DNA of 64,000 nt, from contig NZ_VJZP01000017.1 of the NCBI RefSeq assembly GCF_007097265.1, positions 1-64,000 on the forward strand, read 5' to 3'. The position numbers and the translations under genes were made by a program. This stretch comes from Flavobacterium gawalongense. Lineage in GTDB: Bacteria; Bacteroidota; Bacteroidia; Flavobacteriales; Flavobacteriaceae. Of this stretch, positions 22,471-32,126 are shown one piece after another. Each line of letters opens with the position of its first letter. Within the stretch, counting starts at the first letter, position 1. Under the pieces are notes generated by a model. It saw only the letters and a list, made by a program, of their open reading frames with translations. It had not been told where the DNA came from and made no database searches.

Positions 22471-23781
22471 ATGTTGAAAATATTCACGAACTATCTTCAG
22501 AAAATTAAAAGCAACCCCTTTATTTTACAAAGTTTAAACACATTAATTTTGAGAGTTTTGGGAGTACTAATTTTGTTTGGATTTACTTTATTTCTGACAA
22601 ATAATTTTAGTCCAAAAATTGTTGGACAATATGATTTTGTTCGATCTTTTCTTTTGGTAATAGGCAGTATCTGTTTATTGGGTTGCGACCAATCCATTTT
22701 ATATTTTAGGGGAAGATTAAAAGATGCCAATGCTTTATATGCCTTAAAAGAGATTTATATAAAAATGGTTGGAATACTATTTTCAATGTCAATAATTTTA
22801 TTTTTAATCGTTTTATGTACTAACAAAGAGCTTATTAATACTTTTTTTTCTGATCAAGGGGTTCATTTAATTCTTTTAAAATCATCAGGGATCTTGTTTT
22901 TTTCGGCTTTAACTACTTTAAATACAGAAGTTTTTCGAGCATTGGATCGTTTGTATGTTGCGGAACTCTTTAGAAATACCATAAAATATATTCCTTTAAT
23001 TCTGGGCGCAATTTTATTGTTTTACGTCAAAAAGGAAATTTATTTAGTGGATGTTTTTCTTATTGGTTTTGTGATTCTTGCCGTAATTACTTCAGTTTTG
23101 GTTTTTAATTATTTTAGCAAAGCAAAAACCAATACTATAAACGAGCCTGTTACTTATAAAGAAATAGTTGTTAAATCCTATCCCATCGCTATAAGCGGGA
23201 TGGCTTTGTTTTTATTGATGAGTTTTGATATTATGTTTTTAAAAAAATATAGAGACGATGCAACAGTCGCTTTTTATTCATTGGCAGTGAAGTTAATGAC
23301 AATTTTGTCAATGGTAATCGTTACGGTTAATATTACGGTTTCTACAAAAATAGCGGAATACTTTTCGATTAAAAATAATGCAGAATTGAATAAAATAGTA
23401 AAAAACAGTTCTCGCTTAATTTTTATCTTAACATTACCCGCGACAGTATTGATAGGTATTTTTTCGGAATATATTTTGAGTTTTTTTGGTAAAGATTATG
23501 TCGCAGCAAAAGACGCATTGCTTATTTTGATAGTAGGACAAGGAATTTGTTCTGCTTTTGGTTCAGCATCCGTTTATTTGAATATGACCGGAAGACAACA
23601 TGTTTTTCAAGTGATTCTTGTTGCTGCTGTACTCATTAATTTTGTTTTAAACAGGCTTTTAATACCTGAATACGGAATGACGGGAGCGGCAATTACATTT
23701 GTTGCAAGTTCGTTTTTCTGGAATTTTATTTCCACGGTTGTCATTTATTACAAAGACAAAGTGAAAGTGTATTTAAATTAA
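22471..23781 (+). CDS. Oligosaccharide flippase (Wzx-like, MATE/MOP superfamily)
   Basis: A 436-aa polytopic membrane protein with about 12 hydrophobic segments. The first conserved stretch (ILFGFTLFLTNNFSPKIVGQ) and the central SYPIAISGMALFLLMSFDIMFL pattern are typical of Wzx-type flippases, which move lipid-linked repeat units to the periplasmic face. It sits between the Wzz-like gene and a glycosyltransferase, consistent with a Wzx/Wzy-dependent polysaccharide pathway. There are 98 bases before it without a recognised promoter. Confidence 0.85.
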   Translation: MLKIFTNYLQKIKSNPFILQSLNTLILRVLGVLILFGFTLFLTNNFSPKIVGQYDFVRSFLLVIGSICLLGCDQSILYFRGRLKDANALYALKEIYIKMVGILFSMSIILFLIVLCTNKELINTFFSDQGVHLILLKSSGILFFSALTTLNTEVFRALDRLYVAELFRNTIKYIPLILGAILLFYVKKEIYLVDVFLIGFVILAVITSVLVFNYFSKAKTNTINEPVTYKEIVVKSYPIAISGMALFLLMSFDIMFLKKYRDDATVAFYSLAVKLMTILSMVIVTVNITVSTKIAEYFSIKNNAELNKIVKNSSRLIFILTLPATVLIGIFSEYILSFFGKDYVAAKDALLILIVGQGICSAFGSASVYLNMTGRQHVFQVILVAAVLINFVLNRLLIPEYGMTGAAITFVASSFFWNFISTVVIYYKDKVKVYLN

Positions 23782-23838
23782 GTATTTTAAAAATTAAAAT
23801 TTTATTTAGAAAGGTCTTTGTTTGTAAACCAATATGCG

Positions 23839-24930
23839 ATGAAAATAGTACAAATAATAGGCAATATGGGTTCGGGAGGAGCAGAAAAATTGCTGTTGGA
23901 TACATTGCCTTTGTATCGAAAAAAAGGAATTGAAATGGACCTCCTCGTTTTGAATGATAACGAATATCCGTTTATGAAAGCGTTAAAAGAAACGGGTTGT
24001 TGTACAATTCATTCGCTAGGTTCGGGGTCAATATATAATCCGATTCATGTTTTAAGGTTAATTCCTTTTTTAAGGAAATACGACATTGTTCAGGTGCACT
24101 TATTTCCCTCACAATATTGGGTGGTACTTGCGAAAATAATTTCTTTTTCTAAAGCTAAATTAATATTGTCAGAGCATAATACTACCAGTCCTCGCATGAA
24201 AAGCTATTTTATAAGTAAAATCGATAAATTGATGTATCGGTTTTATGATACAGTGGTTTGTGTAAAAGAGGAGGTTTGTCAAATAATACAAAAATATACC
24301 GGTCAGGTAAAATCAACGTTTGTTGTAATTGAAAATGGTATTGATCTAGAAAATATATATGCTGCTAAATCGTATTCTAAAAATAACATTTCGGATTCAT
24401 TTAGATCGCAAGACATTTTATTAATTCAAGTAGCAAGGTTTAGCATACAAAAAGATCAAGAAACAGCAATCAAGGCATTACAATATTTACAAGAAAACGT
24501 AAAATTAGTATTGGTTGGTGCCGGTGATTTAAAAAAAAATTGTGAAGATTTGGTTCAAAAGCTTGAATTGTCAGCGCGCGTTTTATTTTTAGGATTGCGA
24601 ATGGACGTGCCTCAATTATTGAAAACGGCTGACATTTCAATTTTAAGCACCAATCATGAGGGATTTCCTTTGGTTGCATTAGAAGCAATGGCAGCGGGAA
24701 AACCTTTAATTGCATCGGATGTTCCGGGAGTATCGGATGTTGTTAAGGATGCAGGTATTTTATTCGAAAAAGGAAATGCAAAAGAACTTGCCATGCATGT
24801 TGACAAATTGATAAATAATCCGGAATATTATCAGGAGATTGTGTCTTCTTGTAAAGAAAGGGTTAAGAAAAATGACATACAGTCTATGGTAGACAAACAC
24901 ATTCTATTGTATAAATCATTGGTTCAATAA
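23839..24930 (+). CDS. Glycosyltransferase family 4 protein
   Basis: A 363-aa GT-B fold enzyme. The N-terminus MKIVQIIGNMGSGGAEKLL has the glycine-rich acceptor loop, and the C-terminal half carries the EGFPLVALEAMAAGKP motif (E-x7-E) that binds the nucleotide-sugar donor. A TTG 21 bases upstream could extend the protein, but the ATG at 23839 begins the first beta-strand exactly. It probably adds one sugar to the lipid-linked repeat unit; donor and acceptor are unknown. The next gene begins 8 bases after it. Confidence 0.9.
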   Translation: MKIVQIIGNMGSGGAEKLLLDTLPLYRKKGIEMDLLVLNDNEYPFMKALKETGCCTIHSLGSGSIYNPIHVLRLIPFLRKYDIVQVHLFPSQYWVVLAKIISFSKAKLILSEHNTTSPRMKSYFISKIDKLMYRFYDTVVCVKEEVCQIIQKYTGQVKSTFVVIENGIDLENIYAAKSYSKNNISDSFRSQDILLIQVARFSIQKDQETAIKALQYLQENVKLVLVGAGDLKKNCEDLVQKLELSARVLFLGLRMDVPQLLKTADISILSTNHEGFPLVALEAMAAGKPLIASDVPGVSDVVKDAGILFEKGNAKELAMHVDKLINNPEYYQEIVSSCKERVKKNDIQSMVDKHILLYKSLVQ

Positions 24931-24938
24931 AAAATGAA

Positions 24939-26012
24939 ATGCAAATTTTAGTTAAGAAGAAAACGGCTTTTTTTATGGGTTTGTTTATTGCAAATTTATT
25001 TATTGCAATGGCATCTTCTTTTGTTTTGCCTGATAAATTTTTTTATGATGCCAAAACGATTGTGTTACATGAATATAATGAAACAGGAATTTCAGGAAGT
25101 TATTCCGCTGCGATCTTATTTTATAAAATCACAGGATTGAAATACCTGCCTTATTTTTTAGTAGCATTAATACAATATCCAATCCTAATTTATCTTCTTT
25201 ATAAAATAGGAATACCGACCAATTTCCATAAAATAAATGTAAAAAACGTTTTGGTATATATTGGGTTTTTTATGATAGCCATTTTTATCGCTATGCCGTC
25301 AAAAGAATTTATAACTTTTATTTATTTGGCAATCATACCATTTGTCTTTCATTCTGCGAGGATACCATCAAAATACAAGGTCGTTATAACTTTAATGATC
25401 GTGGCTTTTTTTGGTGTTTTTTTTCGTTCCTACTTTTTGCTGATTCCAATAATAGCCATTGGGATGTATTTTATAACCTTAATTGATTTTCAAAACAGAG
25501 CGCTTTCCTCTGTTTTTTATGGATTGTTAATTGCAATTTTTATATCATTAAGTGTTGGCGTTATAAAAGGCAAGTATTTATCAGAGAGTTCCCGTGATGT
25601 GGTAAATAGGGATCGAATGAATTCTAAAGATGCCAATTCAATAATCATTTCGCCCATTAAAACTGACACTTGGTATGGAGAAACTGTCGGAATTGTATAT
25701 GGTTTTTTTGCAGTTAATATTCCTTTGGAAGGGTTTAAACATATTTTTTCACCTCAAATTATTGCTTTTATAATTTGGCAAATTCTACTGTTCTATATTC
25801 TTTTTGTGCGTTTTTCTCGTTGTCTGATTGACCGGAAAAAACATCGATATTTACTTTGGACCTTGCTTATTTTATTTTCTTATTTTATAGTTCAAGGTAT
25901 TTTTGAACCGGATTTAGGTACTGCAACACGTCATAAAATAGGAGTTTTTCCTCTAATTTATTATGCTTTATATTATGAATATTTCAGAAAAGAACTTCAA
26001 CAAAATATTTAA
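24939..26012 (+). CDS. Polytopic membrane protein, EpsG/Wzy-type polymerase candidate
   Basis: A 357-aa protein with about nine hydrophobic segments, a short basic C-terminus and a larger loop near residues 200-250. FIAMPSKEF around residue 119 recalls EpsG-like polymerases of exopolysaccharide loci. It lies between a glycosyltransferase and an O-antigen ligase/polymerase-type gene, overlapping the latter by 50 bases. No decisive motif is visible; O-antigen polymerase (Wzy) is the most likely role from size, topology and context. Confidence 0.6.
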   Translation: MQILVKKKTAFFMGLFIANLFIAMASSFVLPDKFFYDAKTIVLHEYNETGISGSYSAAILFYKITGLKYLPYFLVALIQYPILIYLLYKIGIPTNFHKINVKNVLVYIGFFMIAIFIAMPSKEFITFIYLAIIPFVFHSARIPSKYKVVITLMIVAFFGVFFRSYFLLIPIIAIGMYFITLIDFQNRALSSVFYGLLIAIFISLSVGVIKGKYLSESSRDVVNRDRMNSKDANSIIISPIKTDTWYGETVGIVYGFFAVNIPLEGFKHIFSPQIIAFIIWQILLFYILFVRFSRCLIDRKKHRYLLWTLLILFSYFIVQGIFEPDLGTATRHKIGVFPLIYYALYYEYFRKELQQNI

Positions 26013-27279
26013 TGGCTTTCTGTTTTTTATTGCGATTGCAATGATTTTTAGAAAACCATGTACTTGGTTAATTATTCTTTTTGCGGTATCTAATTTATTC
26101 TTTCTAAAAAAATTAAAGTTTACCCAAACATCGTTGTTGCTGGGGGCAGTTATCGCTTCTCCATTACTATTGGAAATTTTACTTTTCTGGAACAATAATT
26201 CTTATTTAATGGGAATTAAATCTATCGAAAAAAGCATTTCCTTGCTTATTTTTCCATTGTTCATTTTGGGTAATTTCCAGCGAATTAAATTCTTTAAACT
26301 GACACAATTGTATTCATTTTTTACAACAAGCATTATACTTTTTTTCTTTATCCGTTTTACGGTTATAGCTCCGGATTTAATGAATAAATATCTAAATGGA
26401 ATTGATTTATGGGAAATGGGATATGAGTTTTCTAATAGCATCGGGATTCATGCGCCTGCGCTAAACATGCATTTGTCCTTTGTGGCTATTATTAATCTTT
26501 ATTTTGTTTTCAATGCCTTTCGTGAAAGAAAAGGTTTCCTCATTAAAATTGTCAATTTCACCATTTTTGGACTATCATTCTTCTTTGTCCTTTTTGTGAA
26601 TACTCGAATGGCCTTGTTTAATATGCTAATTGGTTTTGTTTTGGTTTTTTTCTATCAGGTTATCAGAAAATATAATTTTAAAAAGGGTATTGGAATAGCA
26701 GCTGTCGGATTGGTTTTATTGGGTAGTATCTTTTTGCTGTTTGTCCAAAAAAATCCCTATATGAAAGAGAAATACACAGCGGCAACATTTGCTTATATGG
26801 ATAAAATCGGGAAACTTGATGCCATAGAAAATCCTGAAATAAAAGTATTTAATTCATTTGTTACTCGTGTTTCTATTTGGAAATCAGCATGGGAACTTTC
26901 GTTAAAAAACCTGCCTTTTGGAGTTGGAGCTTCTGATGGAAAACCTGAATTAGACAATTATTACAAGCAAACGAATCAACATTTTTTGGCAAAATATGAA
27001 TTTCCAACTCACAATCAGTTTCTTGATTTTTTATTAAAATATGGAATTTTGGGACCAATAGTGGTTTTTTTGTACATTTTCACCATTGGTTATTTAGGTT
27101 TTAGGGTAAAAAATGCCATTATTATTGCTTTCTTTTTTATCTTTTTTACTTCGAATCTTACAGATGATTTTTTGCTTCGTTTTGACGGAATTGTATTTAG
27201 TGGTTTGTGGTTCTCTATTTTTGGAAGTTATTGGCTGCAGGAGAAAATTACCGCTGGTAAAGAGGAATTAGTTTTTTAA
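25963..27279 (+). CDS. O-antigen ligase/polymerase family protein (Wzy_C)
   Basis: A 438-aa protein with about ten transmembrane segments and one large periplasmic loop (about residues 260-355) containing RVSIWKSAWELSLKNLPFGVG and the HNQFLDFLLKYGILG element typical of the Wzy_C/WaaL group. Such enzymes either polymerise repeat units or transfer glycan to lipid A or protein. Its start overlaps the preceding gene by 50 bases; another ATG at 25975 would reduce the overlap. The last 32 bases overlap the convergent glycosyltransferase gene. Confidence 0.82.
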   Translation: MLYIMNISEKNFNKIFNGFLFFIAIAMIFRKPCTWLIILFAVSNLFFLKKLKFTQTSLLLGAVIASPLLLEILLFWNNNSYLMGIKSIEKSISLLIFPLFILGNFQRIKFFKLTQLYSFFTTSIILFFFIRFTVIAPDLMNKYLNGIDLWEMGYEFSNSIGIHAPALNMHLSFVAIINLYFVFNAFRERKGFLIKIVNFTIFGLSFFFVLFVNTRMALFNMLIGFVLVFFYQVIRKYNFKKGIGIAAVGLVLLGSIFLLFVQKNPYMKEKYTAATFAYMDKIGKLDAIENPEIKVFNSFVTRVSIWKSAWELSLKNLPFGVGASDGKPELDNYYKQTNQHFLAKYEFPTHNQFLDFLLKYGILGPIVVFLYIFTIGYLGFRVKNAIIIAFFFIFFTSNLTDDFLLRFDGIVFSGLWFSIFGSYWLQEKITAGKEELVF

Positions 27280-28324
27280 AGTTTTTGTTTTTATCAAATA
27301 AATCGCGGCATCTTTCTAACGCTTTTTCTCCAAATATTTTTCTTGTCTTTTCATCCTTCAGAATTTCAAAATAGTTGTCGAGTTCCTCTATTTCATTAAA
27401 AAGAAATCCGGTTTCATTATGACGTACCACATCTTTATTGCCGATTATATTGGTTGCTATGACAGGCTTTTTCATTGCCATTGCTTCTAAGACCGCAATG
27501 GGTAATCCTTCCCAAAGCGAGGTTTGAATGTAAATATCAATAGCATTGAGTTCTTTCAAGGCATGATCTCTTTCCAAGAACCACCCGGTGATTCGGATAT
27601 TTGGTGCAGTTATTTCATGTCCTAATTCACCATCACCAATCCAAACAAAATTAAAATCTGGAAACTTTATGGCAATAGCATTGAAAAGTTTCGGGTTTCT
27701 TGCAAAAGTGATGCGTCCTACTATACCAATCGTTAAGACCTCATTTTTATATTCTGCACTCTTTTTAGTAACGTATTCAATGTTAATACCGTTTCTTACT
27801 AAAGAAGATTTCCCTATTTTTTTTGCAATTTCATATTCGGTATCACCACAAGCAATCGTTTCGCCTCCAAATAGTTTCTGAAAGCTTTTTTCAATGATCC
27901 AATATGTTTTTTTATTCCAAATTGAGATGTCTGTTCGAAGAAAAGAATAGCCATGAGGAGTGTAAAACACTTTCTTTTTCTTAAATAATAGAAAACAAGC
28001 AAATCTTCCCAGAACTCCGGCTTTTGAAGAGTGGAGATGGATAACATCGGGATTTAGTCTTCGGAGTGCTGCAGCTAATTCTAGTGCTGATTTTAAATCT
28101 TTAATTGGTGAAAAATTCCTAACCATGCTTACTTCAATAAGCAAAACACCGTTTGAAAATTCCTCTTTTATTTTTTTCGAATCAATTTCTTTTCGATTGC
28201 CACTATAAATAATAGTGGTGTTGATGGTCGCATTTACTTCATGATCTCCAAAAAAAAAGGATAAATCTTTGAAATAAGTATGAACTCCACCGGCTACCGC
28301 TTCGACAACATGGACAACTTTCAA
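27248..28324 (-). CDS. Glycosyltransferase family 4 protein
   Basis: A 358-aa GT-B enzyme. It begins at TTG (no ATG is available), giving MKVVHVVEAVAGGVHTY, a complete first strand with glycine-rich loop. Donor-site residues appear as EGLPIAVLEAMAMKKP near 273-288. It is on the minus strand within an otherwise plus-strand cluster, and its 3' end overlaps the O-antigen ligase gene. Similar EpsD/Cps2-like transferases act in capsule assembly. Sugar specificity is not readable. Confidence 0.9.
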   Translation of the reverse strand: MKVVHVVEAVAGGVHTYFKDLSFFFGDHEVNATINTTIIYSGNRKEIDSKKIKEEFSNGVLLIEVSMVRNFSPIKDLKSALELAAALRRLNPDVIHLHSSKAGVLGRFACFLLFKKKKVFYTPHGYSFLRTDISIWNKKTYWIIEKSFQKLFGGETIACGDTEYEIAKKIGKSSLVRNGINIEYVTKKSAEYKNEVLTIGIVGRITFARNPKLFNAIAIKFPDFNFVWIGDGELGHEITAPNIRITGWFLERDHALKELNAIDIYIQTSLWEGLPIAVLEAMAMKKPVIATNIIGNKDVVRHNETGFLFNEIEELDNYFEILKDEKTRKIFGEKALERCRDLFDKNKNFKKLIPLYQR

Positions 28325-28532
28325 AATAGAGGTTTTTTAGTTACACAAAAATAGATAAAATAGAACTAGCGATACTTCTTTTTTGAGCTGCAATAGGGAG
28401 AAAAAATAAATTCTTCCGAAGCACATGAACTACTATTAATTAGATTTATGCCTAAAATTTATTGAATCTGCAGCAAGTAAAACGCCATAGTTTCCTTGAT
28501 AATTTATACCTTGCAATCGTAAAATTGATTTT

Positions 28533-29516
28533 ATGAAAAGAATACTTATCACCGGAGCCGCTGGATTTTTAGGATCACATCTTTGTGACCGTTTTATTAA
28601 AGAAGGCTATTTTGTCATTGGAATGGATAATCTCATTACTGGAGATTTAAAAAATATAGAACATCTGTTCAAACTGGAGAATTTCGAATTTTATCATCAT
28701 GATATTACCAAATTTGTTCATGTTCCGGGCCAGTTAGATTATATTTTGCATTTTGCATCGCCTGCAAGTCCAATAGATTATTTAAAAATTCCAATACAAA
28801 CGCTAAAAGTGGGTTCTCTTGGAACGCATAATCTTTTAGGTTTGGCACGAGTAAAAAAAGCTAGAATTCTTATTGCATCCACTTCTGAAGTATACGGAGA
28901 TCCATTGGTTCACCCACAAACCGAAGAGTACTATGGAAATGTAAACACAATAGGACCAAGAGGGGTCTATGATGAAGCGAAACGTTTTCAGGAATCGATA
29001 ACCATGGCGTATCATACTTTTCATGGAGTAGAAACTCGGATCGTTCGAATTTTTAATACTTATGGTCCAAGAATGAGACTCAATGACGGTAGAGTTATTC
29101 CAGCATTTATAGGTCAGGCGCTTCGTGGTGAAGATTTAACTATTTTTGGAGACGGAATGCAAACGCGTTCTTTTTGTTATGTTGATGATCAAGTTGAGGG
29201 TATTTTCAGATTATTACATTCTGATTATGTTCTTCCTGTAAATATTGGCAATCCGGACGAAATCACCATTAAAGATTTTGCTGAAGAAATTATAAAACTG
29301 ACTGGAACCAATCAGAAAGTGGTTTACTTTCCTTTACCAATAAATGATCCTTTGCAACGACAACCAGATATTACAAAAGCGAGAAAGCTGTTAGGCTGGG
29401 AAGCCAAAGTAGATCGTGCAGAAGGAATGAAAATCACCTATGACTATTTTAAATCATTGTCCAAAGAAGAACTTTCTAAAGAGGAACATAAAGATTTTTC
29501 GGGCTATATTAAATAG
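28533..29516 (+). CDS. UDP-glucuronate decarboxylase (UDP-xylose synthase), extended SDR
   Basis: A 327-aa NAD-dependent extended SDR. The cofactor loop GAAGFLGSH is at residues 7-15, TSEVYGDPL near 113-121, and the catalytic YxxxK reads YDEAK at 146-150. The combination [12 protein letters not shown] and [11 protein letters not shown] is characteristic of UDP-glucuronic acid decarboxylase, making UDP-xylose, rather than of UDP-glucose 4-epimerase. It likely supplies a pentose donor to the surrounding glycosyltransferases. It is divergent from the preceding minus-strand transferase by 208 bases. Confidence 0.88.
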   Translation: MKRILITGAAGFLGSHLCDRFIKEGYFVIGMDNLITGDLKNIEHLFKLENFEFYHHDITKFVHVPGQLDYILHFASPASPIDYLKIPIQTLKVGSLGTHNLLGLARVKKARILIASTSEVYGDPLVHPQTEEYYGNVNTIGPRGVYDEAKRFQESITMAYHTFHGVETRIVRIFNTYGPRMRLNDGRVIPAFIGQALRGEDLTIFGDGMQTRSFCYVDDQVEGIFRLLHSDYVLPVNIGNPDEITIKDFAEEIIKLTGTNQKVVYFPLPINDPLQRQPDITKARKLLGWEAKVDRAEGMKITYDYFKSLSKEELSKEEHKDFSGYIK

Positions 29517-29577
29517 CGAAAGAATAGCATTTCTGGATTCATTTTTAAATTAATAGTATCGAATACATTCACTAATT

Positions 29578-30945
29578 ATGACAGCATCACAAATAGGAAG
29601 ATATTCAAAATACATACGGCCTATTAGTGTTTCAATTGATCTAATAATTATTTCAATGCTCAGCTTGTCTGTCTTCAAAGAACTCGATTTAGACATTGAA
29701 TATTATCTTATTTATCAGGCAATCGGATGGATTATTGCTGCTTTTTTCATAAGGTTTTATGACATATATCGCTTCACTACACCCATTGAAATTATTTCAA
29801 AAATAATCAAACAAGGGGTTTTATTTCTTTTGATAATTATTTCTTTTTTTCCATTTTCAAAACAGGTTGTTTTTAGCGGAGAAGTGATTGCGATGTTTAT
29901 TTCTTCAGTTATATTGCTGATTACTATTTCAAAATTTTTACTGTTTTATTATTTAAAAGAATATAGAATACTAACAGGCAGTAATTTTAGAAACACTGTT
30001 ATTATTGGATATACGCCAGAAGCAATTCAATTAAAAGATCTTTTTGAAACAAGAAATGATTATGGATATCGTTTTTTAGGTTATTTTTCTGATAAGAAAT
30101 CAAATCAAAATATCAAAGGAAAATTAGCGGATTTAAAGCCTTTTGTAATTGAAAATTGTGTGGATGAAATTTATTGTTCATTAAATGAAATTTCCAATGA
30201 GCATTTGAAAGATTTGATTGATTTTGCGGATGAAAACAATAAAACAATAAAATTTATACCAGATACAAAAGAGATTTTCTCTAAAAATTTAAAAATAGAC
30301 TATTACGAGTTTTTCCCTGTCTTGTCTTTAAAGAAAACGATGCTGCATGAGCCTGCTACAAAAGTATTTAAAAGGTTTTTCGATATTGTTTTCTCCCTTA
30401 TTATTATTGTTTTTCTCTTATCCTGGCTAATTCCATTAGTAGCGATTTTAATAAAATTAGAATCCAGAGGCCCGGTTTTTTTCAAGCAAGGAAGACCTGG
30501 AATTGATGAAAACGAATTTTTCTGTTATAAACTTCGTTCTATGAAAATCAATAAGATAACCGAAACTGAAGCCTCAAAAAATGATCCTCGGGTTACTAGA
30601 ATAGGGAAGTTTATGAGAAAGACAAGTATGGACGAAATGCCTCAATTTCTAAATGTATTACTTGGTGACATGTCAGTTGTGGGCCCGAGGCCCCATCTAT
30701 GGGCACAAAATAAAGTCTATGGGAATACCGTTAAAAAATATATGGTACGCCATTATGTGAAGCCGGGAATTACCGGATTAGCTCAAGTTAAAGGTTTTCG
30801 TGGCGAAATTGAAACAGAAGGCGATATGATTAACAGAATAAAATTTGATGTTTTTTATATCGAAAATTGGTCTCTTATTCTAGATTTGAAAATAATTTTC
30901 CAAACGGTAGTTAATATTTTAAAGGGCGAAGAAAAAGCATATTAA
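29578..30945 (+). CDS. Initiating sugar transferase (polyprenyl glycosylphosphotransferase)
   Basis: A 455-aa membrane protein: about four N-terminal transmembrane helices, a CoA-binding-like Rossmann region (about 135-235), then one membrane helix (about 270-293) and a cytoplasmic bacterial sugar-transferase domain with GPVFFKQGRPG, YKLRSMK, TSMDEMPQFLNVLLGDMS and VGPRPH. It transfers a sugar-1-phosphate to undecaprenyl phosphate, starting repeat-unit synthesis. Its stop overlaps the convergent next gene by 4 bases. Confidence 0.93.
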   Translation: MTASQIGRYSKYIRPISVSIDLIIISMLSLSVFKELDLDIEYYLIYQAIGWIIAAFFIRFYDIYRFTTPIEIISKIIKQGVLFLLIIISFFPFSKQVVFSGEVIAMFISSVILLITISKFLLFYYLKEYRILTGSNFRNTVIIGYTPEAIQLKDLFETRNDYGYRFLGYFSDKKSNQNIKGKLADLKPFVIENCVDEIYCSLNEISNEHLKDLIDFADENNKTIKFIPDTKEIFSKNLKIDYYEFFPVLSLKKTMLHEPATKVFKRFFDIVFSLIIIVFLLSWLIPLVAILIKLESRGPVFFKQGRPGIDENEFFCYKLRSMKINKITETEASKNDPRVTRIGKFMRKTSMDEMPQFLNVLLGDMSVVGPRPHLWAQNKVYGNTVKKYMVRHYVKPGITGLAQVKGFRGEIETEGDMINRIKFDVFYIENWSLILDLKIIFQTVVNILKGEEKAY

Positions 30946-32126
30946 AAAAAATTTTTTTCAATTAATTCTTTTATTTGAGAATCAAGATTAAAGTTGTTTT
31001 TAGCATTTTCAAAAATCTGTTGCTTCATTATTTGAATTTGCTGTTTATCTATTTTTGAAATTTCGATTATAGTAGCATTCAGGTGTTGGAAATTTGCTAC
31101 TTCTGCGACCCATCCTAAATTATTGTTAGATACAATAGTTTCACCTTCGCCTCCTCCAAAATAAAGAATGGGTATTCCTAAAGCACTATATTCGAATATT
31201 TTAGATGGAACCGAGCCGTAAATCCTCGTTTTCAATGGAACTAAAGCAATATCAAAGGTTGCTAATTTCGAGATCAATTCATTGCGTTCCAGCATCCCAT
31301 GAAAAACGATATTTTTTTTAGGATTATCCTTTATATAATCTTCAATTTGAACTTTTTCAGCGCCATCACCAAAAATATGAAATTCTAAATTTAGATTTTC
31401 CAAATTCATTTTTTCACAAACTTCCAAAACACCTTGCGCGACACCGAGTAATCCTGCGTAAAATAATTTAACAGGTTGGTTTTCAATTAAATTTGATTCA
31501 AAATTTTCAATTTGATGGTCTGGGAAATTACGATATAAACGACATTTTTTTTCTGGATATAAAGAGTGAATATGAGCAATAATTTCATTGGACTGGCCTA
31601 AAATCAGCGTTGAATTTTTATAAATAAACCGTTCTAAAAACAATGAAACTTTATGTGAAAATGAACCTGCCGGAAGGGCGTTCAATTCAATAGCTGCCAA
31701 AGGCCATAAATCGGAAACATTTAAAATAATTTTTTTTCGCTTTAGCGAAAGTACCAAAACACTAATAAAAGATAATAATAATGGCGGAGATTGGATCACT
31801 ACTTTTTTTGGTGTTTTTTTAAACACTAAATAAAAAAATAATCCAATAGAAAAAGACACTATTGAAACAATACGTTTGAAGATGTTTTTACTATTGCTTG
31901 GATAAATCCAAAGTCGCTTCACGCTTATATTTTGCATCATTTCTTCTACAAAAAACCTTCCTTTGTATTCCGGAAATAACGCTCCTTTTGGATAATTAGC
32001 CAACGGACAAATTACGGTTACTTTGTAATTATTTTGATGTAGTTTCAAAGCCAACTGCTCAATTCTATTGGCAGCAGCACCTTTTTCCGGTGGAAAATAA
32101 TTCGAGATAATTACAATTTCTTCCAT
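30942..32126 (-). CDS. Glycosyltransferase family 4 protein (WbuB-like)
   Basis: A 394-aa GT-B transferase. The N-terminus has the SNYFPPEKGAAANRIEQLA pattern of WbuB-type enzymes, a membrane-associating hydrophobic segment lies near 90-125, and the donor region contains ALVPLKTRIYGSVPSK and a YSALGIPIL segment instead of the usual E-x7-E. It is the third gene of a minus-strand set CapK-like, wecB, this gene; its start overlaps the wecB stop by one base. WbuB-type enzymes often use N-acetyl-fucosamine-type donors, but specificity is not shown here. Confidence 0.85.
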   Translation of the reverse strand: MEEIVIISNYFPPEKGAAANRIEQLALKLHQNNYKVTVICPLANYPKGALFPEYKGRFFVEEMMQNISVKRLWIYPSNSKNIFKRIVSIVSFSIGLFFYLVFKKTPKKVVIQSPPLLLSFISVLVLSLKRKKIILNVSDLWPLAAIELNALPAGSFSHKVSLFLERFIYKNSTLILGQSNEIIAHIHSLYPEKKCRLYRNFPDHQIENFESNLIENQPVKLFYAGLLGVAQGVLEVCEKMNLENLNLEFHIFGDGAEKVQIEDYIKDNPKKNIVFHGMLERNELISKLATFDIALVPLKTRIYGSVPSKIFEYSALGIPILYFGGGEGETIVSNNNLGWVAEVANFQHLNATIIEISKIDKQQIQIMKQQIFENAKNNFNLDSQIKELIEKNFF

